Assembly: GCF_009557055.1 (NCBI RefSeq)
Contig: NZ_CP045649.1
Location: 3,447,501-3,511,500 of the forward strand
DNA length: 64,000 nt
Origin: Nocardioides sp. dk884
GTDB taxonomy: Bacteria > Actinomycetota > Actinomycetes > Propionibacteriales > Nocardioidaceae
Reading direction: 5' to 3'
A model generated the notes under the pieces. It did not search any database. It saw nothing but the letters and a program-made list of their open reading frames with translations, and was not told the origin of the DNA. Every line of letters starts with the position of its first letter. Position 1 is the first letter of the stretch. The position numbers and the translations under genes were made by a program. Of the stretch, positions 9,243-17,948 are shown piece by piece.

Positions 9243-11951
9243 ATGAAGAAATCACTCGTCAGTGCAGTCTCCGCTTTGGCCCTCATGGTGGCGACGCTCA
9301 GCGCCGCCATCGGCATCCCCCAGGGGGCGACGGCCCAGGAAGACGACCTGCCATGGATGAACACCAGCCTCCCAGCGGCGCAACGGGCCGAGCTGCTCAT
9401 CGACGCGATGACGCTGGATCAGAAGCTCGAGCAGATCTTCAACCGTCCCGTCTACAACGAGGACCTCGACGACGGGGACCAGGACAACGGGGTCGGCTGT
9501 GACTTCACCCTGATCGGTCGCCACATCGAGGGCATCCCGGCGCTGAAGATCCCCGACTTCCGGATGGCCAACGGCGGCACCGGCATCCGCGGCGGCGACT
9601 GCCTCCCGGAGCCCACCGCGACTGCGCTGCCCGCGCAGATCTCCTCGGCCGCCACCTTCGACCGCGACCTCACCCTCGACTGGGGACGGGTGCTCGACGT
9701 GGAGCTGCAGGCCTGGGCGCACCAGGTGCTGTGGGGCCCGGTCCTGAACCTGATCCGCACGCCGTACGGCGGTCGCAACAACGAGTTCTTCAGTGAGGAC
9801 CCCTACCTCACCGGCGTCCTGGCCTCGCAGATCATCCGCGGCATCCAGGAGCGCAACGTGAGCCAGGCGACGGCCAAGCACTTCGTCGCCAACGACTCGG
9901 AGTTCCAGTTCGAGCGGTGGACCGCCGCGATCCGGGTGCCCGCGCGGGCGATGCACGAGCTCTACCTGCTGCCCTTCGAGATGGCGGTGAAGGACGCCGA
10001 CGTCGCCTCGGTGATGTGCGCCTACGGCTACGTGAACTTCAGCTACAACTGCGAGAGCCGGCCGCTGCTGCGCAAGACCCTGCGCCAGGACTGGGGCTTC
10101 GACGGCTACGTCTTCTCGGACCGGCGCGCCCAGCAGAGCACGGTGCCCTCGATCCTCGCCGGCACCGACGTCGAGGTCGACGAGGAGCCGGAGTGGTACC
10201 AGCCCGACCTCGTCAAGGCGGCGATCAGGAACGGTGAGATCACCGAGGCCGACATCGACGACATGCTGCGCGAGCGCTACATCAAGATGTTCCAGTTCGG
10301 CGACTTCGACAACCCGGAGACCGGGTTCACGTGGGACCAGCTCGAGGACGAGATGGTCCCCGGCGGCACCCACGCCCAGGTGGCCAAGGACGCGGCAGCG
10401 GAGAGCCTGGTGCTCCTGCGCAACGAGCGCGGGCAGCTCCCGCTCAACTCCCGCGCGATCGACTCGGTGGCCCTGATCGGCGCCCGGTGGTTCGCCGGCG
10501 AGGCCACGCTGCCGCCGCGCAGCGGCGACCGCAGCAACAACGTCTCCGTCAGGGCACCCTACGAGGTCACCCCGAGGCAGGGTCTGTTGAACACCCTGCG
10601 CTCCCTCGGGGCCGAGGACGCCACCGTCACCTACAACAACGCCAACAACATCGGCAACGCCATCGCGCTGGCCGAGCGGTCCGACGTGACCATCCTGATG
10701 CTCGGTGACGTCGCCCGCGAGACGTGGGACAAGAACAGCAACTGGCAGGAGGAGAACCCCGGCGGCAACGTCTCGGGTGCCAACCGGGAGGTCCCCGACC
10801 TCGACCTGCCCACGGTGACCGGGACCAACCAGCAGCAGCTGGCATCCCGCCTGATCGAGGCGGTCCCCAACACGGTCGTGGTGTGGAAGACCCAGGGCCA
10901 GGTCAACATGCCCCGGATCAACGACGTCCGCACGCTGGTCGAGGCGTGGTACCCCGGCCAGGAGGACGGCAACGTCGTGGCCGACGCGCTGTTCGGCGTC
11001 ACCAACTTCTCCGGCAAGCTGCCCATCACCATCGGCAAGACCGACCGCGAGGCGGCGTACGAGACCCAGGAGCAGTACCCGGGCTACCAGGAGAACACCG
11101 GGGTTCCCGGCGGCATCGGCCGCGACCCCATCCCGGGTGCACCGCAGCGGGTCGTCCGCTACACCGAGGGCCTGAAGATGGGCTACCGCTGGTACCAGGC
11201 CACCGGCACCGAGCCGCTGTTCCCCTTCGGTTACGGCCTGTCCTACACGACCTTCGACTACAGCAACCTCGACGTGGCCACGATCCGCAACAACCGGCAG
11301 CAGACCGGTCTGCGGGTGAGCTACACGGTGACCAACACCGGTGACGTCGCCGGCAAGGAAGCCTCGCAGGTCTACCTGAGGCTGCCCCCCGAGGCCCGCC
11401 AGAACTTCAACCGCCTGGTCGGCTTCCAGAAGGTCGACCTCGACCCCGGCGAGAGCCAACGGGTCTCGGTGGTCCTCGACTCGAGGGCCTCCAACCACCC
11501 GCTGTCCTACTTCGTCCCCGAGGATCCCGACGACCTCAGGCGCTGGGCTGACGGTAGGTGGGTCACGACTCCCGGGCGCTACCGGGTGTCCGTGGGCGGA
11601 TCCTCCGAGAGCCTGCCGCTGCGCCAGGGGGTGCGGGTGAACATCGGCCAGACCGCCAAGGCGAACTCGCGGATCGTGGAGCCCACGGTGCGCCCGCGCA
11701 ACCTGACCCCGAACGTCCGCGCCCGGGTCACCTTCCGGGTGGTCTCGGCCGGGCAGCCTGCCACGGGCACCGTCCTGGTCAGGACGAGGGGAGCCGTCAT
11801 CGGGCGCGCCACCCTCAACGCCCGTGGCGTCGCCCAGGTGCAGCTGACCCGGCTCCCGGTGGGCACCTACACGCTCCGCCTCGTCTACACCGGCTCGGAG
11901 ACCTCGAAGCGGGCCACCCGGACAGTGACGGTCAGGGTGCAGAGGAGGTAG
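9243..11951 (+). CDS. Secreted glycoside hydrolase family 3 (beta-glucosidase-like) with C-terminal Ig-like domain
   Basis: A 902-residue exported glycosidase. A Sec signal peptide (MKKSLVSAVSALALMVATLSAAIG, cleaved near ATAQEDD) precedes the GH3 N-terminal barrel (substrate-side K-H at QATAKHFVAND; nucleophile D293 in GFDGYVFSDRRAQ), the GH3 C-terminal sandwich domain (about 390-640), a fibronectin-III-like domain (about 690-790, LRVSYTVTNTGDVAGKEASQVYL) and a final Ig-like repeat (about 820-902, VTFRVVSAGQPATGTVLVRTRG). The nucleophile motif is SDR instead of the usual SDW, so sugar specificity may differ from classical beta-glucosidases. The N-terminus MKKSL is lower in GC than its neighbours. 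The next gene, a beta-helix lipoprotein, starts 28 nt downstream; both are exported and may act on the same polysaccharide. Confidence 0.92.
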   Translation: MKKSLVSAVSALALMVATLSAAIGIPQGATAQEDDLPWMNTSLPAAQRAELLIDAMTLDQKLEQIFNRPVYNEDLDDGDQDNGVGCDFTLIGRHIEGIPALKIPDFRMANGGTGIRGGDCLPEPTATALPAQISSAATFDRDLTLDWGRVLDVELQAWAHQVLWGPVLNLIRTPYGGRNNEFFSEDPYLTGVLASQIIRGIQERNVSQATAKHFVANDSEFQFERWTAAIRVPARAMHELYLLPFEMAVKDADVASVMCAYGYVNFSYNCESRPLLRKTLRQDWGFDGYVFSDRRAQQSTVPSILAGTDVEVDEEPEWYQPDLVKAAIRNGEITEADIDDMLRERYIKMFQFGDFDNPETGFTWDQLEDEMVPGGTHAQVAKDAAAESLVLLRNERGQLPLNSRAIDSVALIGARWFAGEATLPPRSGDRSNNVSVRAPYEVTPRQGLLNTLRSLGAEDATVTYNNANNIGNAIALAERSDVTILMLGDVARETWDKNSNWQEENPGGNVSGANREVPDLDLPTVTGTNQQQLASRLIEAVPNTVVVWKTQGQVNMPRINDVRTLVEAWYPGQEDGNVVADALFGVTNFSGKLPITIGKTDREAAYETQEQYPGYQENTGVPGGIGRDPIPGAPQRVVRYTEGLKMGYRWYQATGTEPLFPFGYGLSYTTFDYSNLDVATIRNNRQQTGLRVSYTVTNTGDVAGKEASQVYLRLPPEARQNFNRLVGFQKVDLDPGESQRVSVVLDSRASNHPLSYFVPEDPDDLRRWADGRWVTTPGRYRVSVGGSSESLPLRQGVRVNIGQTAKANSRIVEPTVRPRNLTPNVRARVTFRVVSAGQPATGTVLVRTRGAVIGRATLNARGVAQVQLTRLPVGTYTLRLVYTGSETSKRATRTVTVRVQRR

Positions 11952-11979
11952 GGAACGCGCCGGTCGCGTCCCTGAGGGC

Positions 11980-13443
11980 GTGTCGACGCATCCGCGGTGC
12001 GGGATCGTCGTCTGGCTGCTCGTGGTCTTCCTGACCGCGTGCACCGGCGGCGATCCCGCGCCGCCTGCTTCACCCGAGGAGGCGGCCAGCCCCCGGGCCG
12101 GGCCGTCGGCCGGGCTGGTCGCCCCCGACGGGAGACCGCTCGAGGTCCCGGTGCCGCCCCGGCCCACCGGGACCTCCTTCGACGTCACGGAGCTGGGGGC
12201 TGACCCGGCTCCCGGCACCGGTGACGACGCACCCGCCATCCGGGAGGCACTGGCGACGGCGGAGGCCGGCGACGAGGTCCTCCTCCCCGCCGGGGTCTAC
12301 GACCTGAGTTCCCCGCACCCGGACGACGAGGACGCGAACCTGCTGCTCGCCGACGGCGTGCAGCTGCGTGGTGCCGGGCCGGGTGACACCGTGCTCCGCA
12401 CCTCCTTCGACGGCGAGGACGACAGCGCGGTCGTGCGCGGCACCGGCGTCGAGAACGCCGCCGTACGCGGCCTGACCATCACCTCCGAGTACGACGGGGC
12501 GCTGGGCACCGACCCGGACGCCGACGGGCCCGGGGGCGGCCCGATGTACGGCGTGCAGATCGGCGAGGACGCCGGCGAGGGCAGCAGACGGGTGCTCGTG
12601 GAGGACGTCTCCGTGGAGCTGTTCCAGCGCCACGGCATCACCGTCAAGGCCAGCCGCGAGGTGACCGTGACCGGTTGCCGCGTCGCGGACGCCACCAGCG
12701 TCGGCCCCGGCGGGTCCGGCTACGGCATCGTGGTCGAGGGCCGGGCCGACCCGCCCGAGGCGGGAGCCGCGAACGACTCGCGGCACCACGTCGTGGTGGG
12801 AAACCACCTGGACGGCACGCACCTGCGCCACGGGATCCTCCTGCAGTTCGCGACCCACCACAACCTCATCGCCGACAACACCGTCGACGGCGGTGTCCTG
12901 GACGCCATCGACCTGCACGGCGAGGACGAGTACCTCAACGAGATCCGCGGCAACACCGTCACCGGCGTCGACGCGGCAGGCATCGCGCTGGGCAACTCCG
13001 GGGGCGAGAAGCACCAGCACGACGCGAGCGGTGAGGGCAACTGGGTCCACGACAACGTCCTGCACGGCAACGAGCAGGGCGTGCTCGTCATCCTCGGCAC
13101 GCCGGACACCCTGATCGAGGACAACGAGGTCGTCGCACGCGCCGGGTCCACGGCGGGCATCGAGCTGCGCAACGCACCCGGGACCGTCGTGCGCGACAAC
13201 ACGGTCGCGGGCGCGGGCGCGGACTTCTGGGGCGTGCTGGTGACCGAGGACGACGGTGCCGACGGCCGGGGCGCCGGCGCCGCGGCCGACGTGCTGATCG
13301 CCGGCAACCGGATCACCGGCTCGGCCAACGGGATCGCGGTGCGGGCCGGGCGCGACATCGAGGTCGCGGACAACACCGTCGACGTCGGGGGCACCGCGTG
13401 GCAGGTGTCCGAGGAGGCCGAGGTCGAGGGCGCCCCGCCGTGA
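11980..13443 (+). CDS. Lipoprotein with right-handed parallel beta-helix
   Basis: A 487-residue exported lipoprotein. The N-terminus has a short hydrophobic stretch ending in the lipobox LTAC (GIVVWLLVVFLTACTGG), followed by a Pro/Ala/Ser-rich linker. From about residue 55 it resembles pectate-lyase-like and NosD/PbH1 proteins: TSFDVTELGADPAPGTGDDAPAI is the usual beta-helix cap, and repeating rungs follow with Asn ladders (GNHLDGTHLRHGI, HNLIADNTVDGGVL, NEIRGNTVTGV, GNRITGSANGI, ADNTVDV). Such proteins bind or cleave acidic polysaccharides; I see no identifiable catalytic set. GTG 11980 was chosen because it gives a complete signal sequence. Located 28 nt after the GH3 gene, so probably co-transcribed, and convergent with pcrA. 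Confidence 0.85.
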   Translation: MSTHPRCGIVVWLLVVFLTACTGGDPAPPASPEEAASPRAGPSAGLVAPDGRPLEVPVPPRPTGTSFDVTELGADPAPGTGDDAPAIREALATAEAGDEVLLPAGVYDLSSPHPDDEDANLLLADGVQLRGAGPGDTVLRTSFDGEDDSAVVRGTGVENAAVRGLTITSEYDGALGTDPDADGPGGGPMYGVQIGEDAGEGSRRVLVEDVSVELFQRHGITVKASREVTVTGCRVADATSVGPGGSGYGIVVEGRADPPEAGAANDSRHHVVVGNHLDGTHLRHGILLQFATHHNLIADNTVDGGVLDAIDLHGEDEYLNEIRGNTVTGVDAAGIALGNSGGEKHQHDASGEGNWVHDNVLHGNEQGVLVILGTPDTLIEDNEVVARAGSTAGIELRNAPGTVVRDNTVAGAGADFWGVLVTEDDGADGRGAGAAADVLIAGNRITGSANGIAVRAGRDIEVADNTVDVGGTAWQVSEEAEVEGAPP

Positions 13444-13455
13444 GCGGGGCCGCCC

Positions 13456-15873
13456 TCAGAGCTTCTCGACCGGGGCGTAGCGCAGCAGCAGCCGCTTGAC
13501 GCCCTCGGAGCCGAAGTCGATCGAGGCGACCGACTTGTCCCCCGCCCCCTCGACCGCGACCACGCTGCCCATCCCGAAGGAGTCGTGCAGCACCCGGTCG
13601 CCCGGGGCCAGGGACGGGATCTCGCGCGAGCGCTTGGCCTTCGCTGCGGCGTCGACGCGCAGCGCCGCCGAGGAGAAGTTGCGGCGCCCCGCCGCGGTCG
13701 GCGAGCCGAGGCGCTGACCGGACGGACCGCCGGAGAGGTCGGGCCGGCTCCAGCGGGTCTGCGCGGCCTCGGTGCGGCGCCAGTCGACGAGGTCGACGGG
13801 CAGCTCGTCGAGGAAGCGCGAGCCCGGGTTGTGGGCCGGCGCGCCCCAGGCGGAGCGGACGGCGGCGCGGGAGAGGTAGAGGCGCTCGCGGGCGCGCGTG
13901 ATCCCGACGTAGGCCAGGCGCCGCTCCTCCTCGAGCTCGGTCTGATCACCCAGGGCACGGCTGTGCGGGAAGACGCCGTCCTCGAGGCCGGTGAGGAACA
14001 CGATCGGGAACTCCAGCCCCTTCGCGGTGTGGAGCGTCATCATCGTGACCACGCCCTCGTCGCCCTCGGGGATCTGGTCGGTGTCGGCGACCAGCGCCAC
14101 CCGCTCCAGGAAGTCGGTCAGGCCGGGCACGACGGTCCCGGCGTCGACGTCGCTGGGATCCGCGGAGGGCCCGGCGACCGGGTCGTCGCTGAACTCGCGC
14201 GCGACCGCCACCAGCTCGGCGAGGTTCTCCACGCGGGTGGCGTCCTGCGGGTCGTCGGACTCCTCCAGCTCGGCGAGGTAGCCGGAGCGGGCGAGCACGG
14301 ACTCGAGGACCACGTCGGCCCGCTCCCCCGCCTCGACCATCGACTGGAGCTCCTCGATCATCGCGACGAACGTGCGGATGCTCGTGAGCGAGCGCGTCGC
14401 GAGACCGGGGGCCTCCTCGGCGCGCCGCAGCGCCTCCCAGAAGGTGATCCGCTCACGCTCGGCCAGCGCGACGACGCAGGCCACGGCCCGGTCGCCGATG
14501 CCGCGCTTGGGGGTGTTGAGGATGCGGCGCAGCGAGACCTCGTCGGCCGGGTTGGCCAGCAGCCGCAGGTAGGCGAGGGCGTCGCGCACCTCGCGGCGCT
14601 CGTAGAAGCGCACCCCGCCGACGACCTTGTAGGGCTGGCCGGTGCGGATGAACACCTCCTCCAGCACGCGCGACTGGGCGTTGGTGCGGTAGAACACCGC
14701 GACGTCGGAGGCCTTCGCGCCGGCATCGACGAGCTTGTCGATCTCGCCGGAGATGAAGCGGGCCTCGTCGTGCTCGTCGTCGGCGACGTAGCCGACGATC
14801 CGCTCGCCGTCACCGGCGTCGGACCACAGCCGCTTGGGCTTGCGGCCCTTGTTGTGGGCGATCACGCCGTTCGCGGCGGTAAGGATCGTCTGGGTGGAGC
14901 GGTAGTTCTGCTCCAGCAGGATCGAGGAGGCGTTCGGGAAGTCCTGCTCGAAGTCGAGGATGTTGCGGATGTTGGCGCCGCGGAACGCGTAGATCGACTG
15001 GTCGGCGTCGCCCACCACCATCAGCTCGGCGGGCTCGACGGCCGTCGGGTCGTCGCGGCGGTCGTGCTCGGGGTCGTCGGCGCACAGCTCGTGCACCAGC
15101 GCGTACTGCGCGTGGTTGGTGTCCTGGTACTCATCGACCAGCACGTGGCGGAACCGGCGACGGTAGGTCTCGCGCACGTCGGGAAATGCCCGCAAGAGGC
15201 GGACGGTCATCATGATCAGGTCGTCGAAGTCGAGCGCGTTGGCCTCGCGCAGTCGCCGCTGGTAGATGGTGTACGCCGCGGCGTAGGTCTCCTCCAGCTT
15301 GTTGGCCGCCTCCTGGGTGGCGTCCTCGGGGTCGTGCAGCTCGTTCTTGTGGTTCGAGACCCAGTTGAGCAGCGGGCCGGCCTGGTAGCGCTTCGGGTCC
15401 AGGTCGAGGTCCTTGATGATCATCGTCATCAGCCGCTTGGAGTCGGCGGCGTCGTAGATCGAGAACGAGGACTTGTAGCCCAGCCGGTCGATCTCCTTGC
15501 GCAGGATCCGCACGCACGCGGAGTGGAAGGTCGAGACCCACATGATCCGGGCGCGCTTGCCGACCAGCTCCTCGACGCGCTCCTTCATCTCGGCCGCGGC
15601 CTTGTTGGTGAAGGTGATCGCCAGGATCGAGCCGGGGTGGGCGCCGCGCTCGGAGATCAGCCACGCGATGCGCCGGGTCAGCACCCGGGTCTTGCCCGAG
15701 CCCGCGCCGGCCACCACCAGCAGGGGCGCGCCCTCGTGGACCACCGCAGCGCGCTGGGGCTCGTTGAGCCCGTCCAGCAGCTGCTCGCGGGTAGGCCCGC
15801 GCCGCTGGCGGGTCGTGTCGTCGGGACGCACCTCGAGGAGGTGCTCGAAACCGGGAAGGGAGGGGGTGCTCAT
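13456..15873 (-). CDS. pcrA: ATP-dependent DNA helicase PcrA/UvrD
   Basis: A superfamily 1A 3'-5' helicase for nucleotide excision repair and clearing of RecA or RNA polymerase. It has 805 residues. Motifs are intact: Q-motif LNEPQRAAV, Walker A VVAGAGSGKTRVLTRR, motif II VDEYQDTNHAQY, motif III VVGDADQSIYAFRGA, motif IV LEQNYRST, motif V/VI TMMTLHTAKGLEFP and VGITRARERLYL. The C-terminal 60 residues (GDRVLHDSFGMGSVVAVEGAG) form the Tudor-like domain that contacts RNA polymerase. ATG 15873 (MSTPSLPGFE) was preferred over upstream GTG codons. A TAGGCT box sits 10 nt before it, implying a very short leader. Its stop is 12 nt from the end of the convergent lipoprotein gene. Confidence 0.97.
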   Translation of the reverse strand: MSTPSLPGFEHLLEVRPDDTTRQRRGPTREQLLDGLNEPQRAAVVHEGAPLLVVAGAGSGKTRVLTRRIAWLISERGAHPGSILAITFTNKAAAEMKERVEELVGKRARIMWVSTFHSACVRILRKEIDRLGYKSSFSIYDAADSKRLMTMIIKDLDLDPKRYQAGPLLNWVSNHKNELHDPEDATQEAANKLEETYAAAYTIYQRRLREANALDFDDLIMMTVRLLRAFPDVRETYRRRFRHVLVDEYQDTNHAQYALVHELCADDPEHDRRDDPTAVEPAELMVVGDADQSIYAFRGANIRNILDFEQDFPNASSILLEQNYRSTQTILTAANGVIAHNKGRKPKRLWSDAGDGERIVGYVADDEHDEARFISGEIDKLVDAGAKASDVAVFYRTNAQSRVLEEVFIRTGQPYKVVGGVRFYERREVRDALAYLRLLANPADEVSLRRILNTPKRGIGDRAVACVVALAERERITFWEALRRAEEAPGLATRSLTSIRTFVAMIEELQSMVEAGERADVVLESVLARSGYLAELEESDDPQDATRVENLAELVAVAREFSDDPVAGPSADPSDVDAGTVVPGLTDFLERVALVADTDQIPEGDEGVVTMMTLHTAKGLEFPIVFLTGLEDGVFPHSRALGDQTELEEERRLAYVGITRARERLYLSRAAVRSAWGAPAHNPGSRFLDELPVDLVDWRRTEAAQTRWSRPDLSGGPSGQRLGSPTAAGRRNFSSAALRVDAAAKAKRSREIPSLAPGDRVLHDSFGMGSVVAVEGAGDKSVASIDFGSEGVKRLLLRYAPVEKL

Positions 15874-15943
15874 GCTGTCGACCAGCCTACGTGCGACCAC
15901 CCCCGGAGCGAGGGGCGGCGCGGCTGCGAGGCCGCCGGCGCGT

Positions 15944-16408
15944 TCAGCCGCGCTTGCGCCGCGGGGTCGGCCGGACGACGAGGACCGGGCAGGGCGCGGA
16001 GCCCTGCACCCGCTGGGCGGTGCTGCCGATCAGCACGGACTCGCTGAGCCCGCGGCCGCCGGCGGCGACCACCACCAGCCCCGCCTCGAGCGAGCGGGCG
16101 GCCTTGATCAGCTCGTTGGCCGGTGAGCCGCTGCGGATGCGCCGGTGCACCTGCGGGCCCCAGCCGGCGAAGACCTCGGCGACCACACGGAGCGAGCTCT
16201 CGGCGGCGGCGCGGAAGCTCGCGCTCTCCAGGCCCACCCGCGCGCGGTCGTCCGGGGAGAGGTCGTCGGCGAAGGCCACCGCCGCCAGCGGTCGGAGCAC
16301 CGCCACCACGGAGACGTCGGTGACCTTGGCCGGGTCGAGCACGTTGCGGGCGTAGCGGGCTGCGGCCAGGGACTGCTTGGACCCGTCGGTGGCGACGATG
16401 ATGTGCAT
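15944..16408 (-). CDS. Universal stress protein (UspA family) coupled to an APC permease
   Basis: A single-domain 154-residue Usp protein starting MHIIVATDGSKQSLAAARYA. The nucleotide-binding motif near the C-terminus reads GGRG-x7-GST (GGRGLSESVLIGST), two residues shorter than the usual G-x2-G-x9-G(S/T), so ATP binding may be altered. Its ATG lies 4 nt after the stop of the upstream permease gene, so the pair is translationally coupled. Usp domains linked to transporters often tune transport (as TeaD with TeaABC); a regulatory role toward the permease is inference. The open frame extends to 16618, but that part is the permease antisense frame. Confidence 0.9.
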   Translation of the reverse strand: MHIIVATDGSKQSLAAARYARNVLDPAKVTDVSVVAVLRPLAAVAFADDLSPDDRARVGLESASFRAAAESSLRVVAEVFAGWGPQVHRRIRSGSPANELIKAARSLEAGLVVVAAGGRGLSESVLIGSTAQRVQGSAPCPVLVVRPTPRRKRG

Positions 16409-16412
16409 GGCT

Positions 16413-17852
16413 TCAGTCCTCCTGCTGCGGGTCACGGGTAGGGGGCTCACCGAGGACCGTCTCCCCCGGTGCGTGCTCGGCGGGCCGGTCGCGCCGGCCG
16501 AAGAGCCGCTCCACGACGTACAACGCCACCCCGATCGCGAGCAGCCCGGCGCACCACAGCAGCGACCCCGGGTCGTCGTAGACGACGTAGACGAGCAGCA
16601 CCGCGTTGCCCAGGACACCGAGGAGCAGCAGCGGTCGCGGTGCGGTGAAGGTGTCCTCGCGCTCGTCCTGGCCGCGAAGCTTGAGCGCGGAGACGATGAC
16701 GAGGCCGTAGATGAACAGCGTGAAGACGACCGTCACGGTGGCCAGCCGCGCGATGTCCGCTCCGGAGGCCAGCAGCCCGCACACCACGACGGCGGAGAAC
16801 AGCAGCGCCACCCACGGGCTGCGCCGGGTGGAGTGGATGCGGCCGAAGATGCCCGGGACGACGTCCTCGCGGGCCATGCCGTAGAGGATGCGCGACTGGG
16901 TGACCACCGAGACCAGCGTCGTGTTGGTGATCGCCACCATCGCGATGATCGCGAACAGGATCGTCATGAACCCGACCGGCACCGGGATGATGCCCTTCTC
17001 GATCACCTCCAGCAGCGCGGGATCGTCGTTCGCCCCGGCCCGCTGGATCACGGGGATCTCGACGGTGAGCGCGGTGACCGCCGCGACCAGCACGTAGATG
17101 ATGCCCGCCGTGAGCATGCCGCCGACCAGTGCGCGCGGGAAGGTGCGGCCCGGGTCGATGGTCTCCTCGGCGACGTTGGCGGCGTTCTCGAAGCCCGTCA
17201 TCGCGAAGAAGGCCAGCGCGACGCCGGAGATGACCCCGAGCAGGGCGCTCTTGTCGCCGGTGTCGAACTCGACCAGGGTCGCGAACCGGGCGTCGCCCTG
17301 GGCGATGTACCAGACCCCGATGATCAAGATGATCACCAGGCCGCTGACCTCGATCAGCGTCATCACCATGTTGGCGATCACCGACTCGGTGATGCCGATG
17401 AAGTTGACCACCGCCAGGACGATGATGAACGCCACCGTCAACAACAGCTCCGGTGGCAGCTCCCACACCGTCTGGAAGTACGACGCGAAGCCGTTGGCCA
17501 GCGAGCCCGCGGCGGCATAGGTCGCCGACAGCATGCAGACGGTGATCAAGAAGGTCAACAGCGGGTTGCGGAACGCCTTGTTGACGTAGAGCGCGGCCCC
17601 GGCGGCCTGCGGATACTTCGTCACCAGCTCGGCGTAGGCCAGGCCGGTGATCGTGGCGACGGTGATGCCGACGGCGAAGGCGATCCAGAAGGCGCCGCCG
17701 ACGGCGAGGGCGACCGCGCCGATCAGGACGTAGATGCCCGAGCCGAGGACGTCGCCGAGGACGTAGAAGTACAGCAGCCGGCCGGTGATGCTCCGCTTGA
17801 GCTCCGACTCCTCGTCGGGCCGCGCCGGGGGTGCTGAGTCTGCCTGGCTCAC
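16413..17852 (-). CDS. APC superfamily amino-acid permease
   Basis: A 479-residue polytopic transporter of the amino acid-polyamine-organocation family. The start of TM1 carries the family signature LGDVLGSGIYVLIG (unwound GSGIY substrate site), followed by about 12 hydrophobic helices, for example FWIAFAVGITVATITGLAYAEL, VISGVALAFFAMTGFENAANVAEE (the conserved FxGFE element of TM6) and LFAIIAMVAITNTTLV. Both termini are hydrophilic. The substrate cannot be read from the sequence; cationic or neutral amino acids are likely. It is followed 4 nt later by a Usp gene and preceded by a terminator after the BCCT gene, giving a two-gene operon. Confidence 0.92.
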   Translation of the reverse strand: MSQADSAPPARPDEESELKRSITGRLLYFYVLGDVLGSGIYVLIGAVALAVGGAFWIAFAVGITVATITGLAYAELVTKYPQAAGAALYVNKAFRNPLLTFLITVCMLSATYAAAGSLANGFASYFQTVWELPPELLLTVAFIIVLAVVNFIGITESVIANMVMTLIEVSGLVIILIIGVWYIAQGDARFATLVEFDTGDKSALLGVISGVALAFFAMTGFENAANVAEETIDPGRTFPRALVGGMLTAGIIYVLVAAVTALTVEIPVIQRAGANDDPALLEVIEKGIIPVPVGFMTILFAIIAMVAITNTTLVSVVTQSRILYGMAREDVVPGIFGRIHSTRRSPWVALLFSAVVVCGLLASGADIARLATVTVVFTLFIYGLVIVSALKLRGQDEREDTFTAPRPLLLLGVLGNAVLLVYVVYDDPGSLLWCAGLLAIGVALYVVERLFGRRDRPAEHAPGETVLGEPPTRDPQQED

Positions 17853-17895
17853 GGGCGAGCTCCTGGTGGCGAGGGGTCGGGAACCGCCTGCCCGT

Positions 17896-17944
17896 ACCCG
17901 CGGCCCCGCCCGGCGAAACGATGCCCGGGCGGCGGCCCGCGGGT
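17896..17944 (-). terminator. Hairpin after the BCCT transporter gene
   Basis: A long GC stem formed by ACCCGCGGCCCCGCCCGG and its near-complement ending CCCGCGGGT, with two single-base bulges. It lies between the BCCT stop at 17949 and the permease start at 17852. Confidence 0.65.
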
Positions 17945-17948
17945 GGTG

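Noticed and set aside
9252..12239. A 995-residue open frame antisense to the GH3 gene
   Set aside because: It is rich in Asp/Gly/Val/Leu/Arg/His without domain signals, the usual artefact of an open third frame opposite a high-GC gene; the GH3 frame has clear motifs and a signal peptide.
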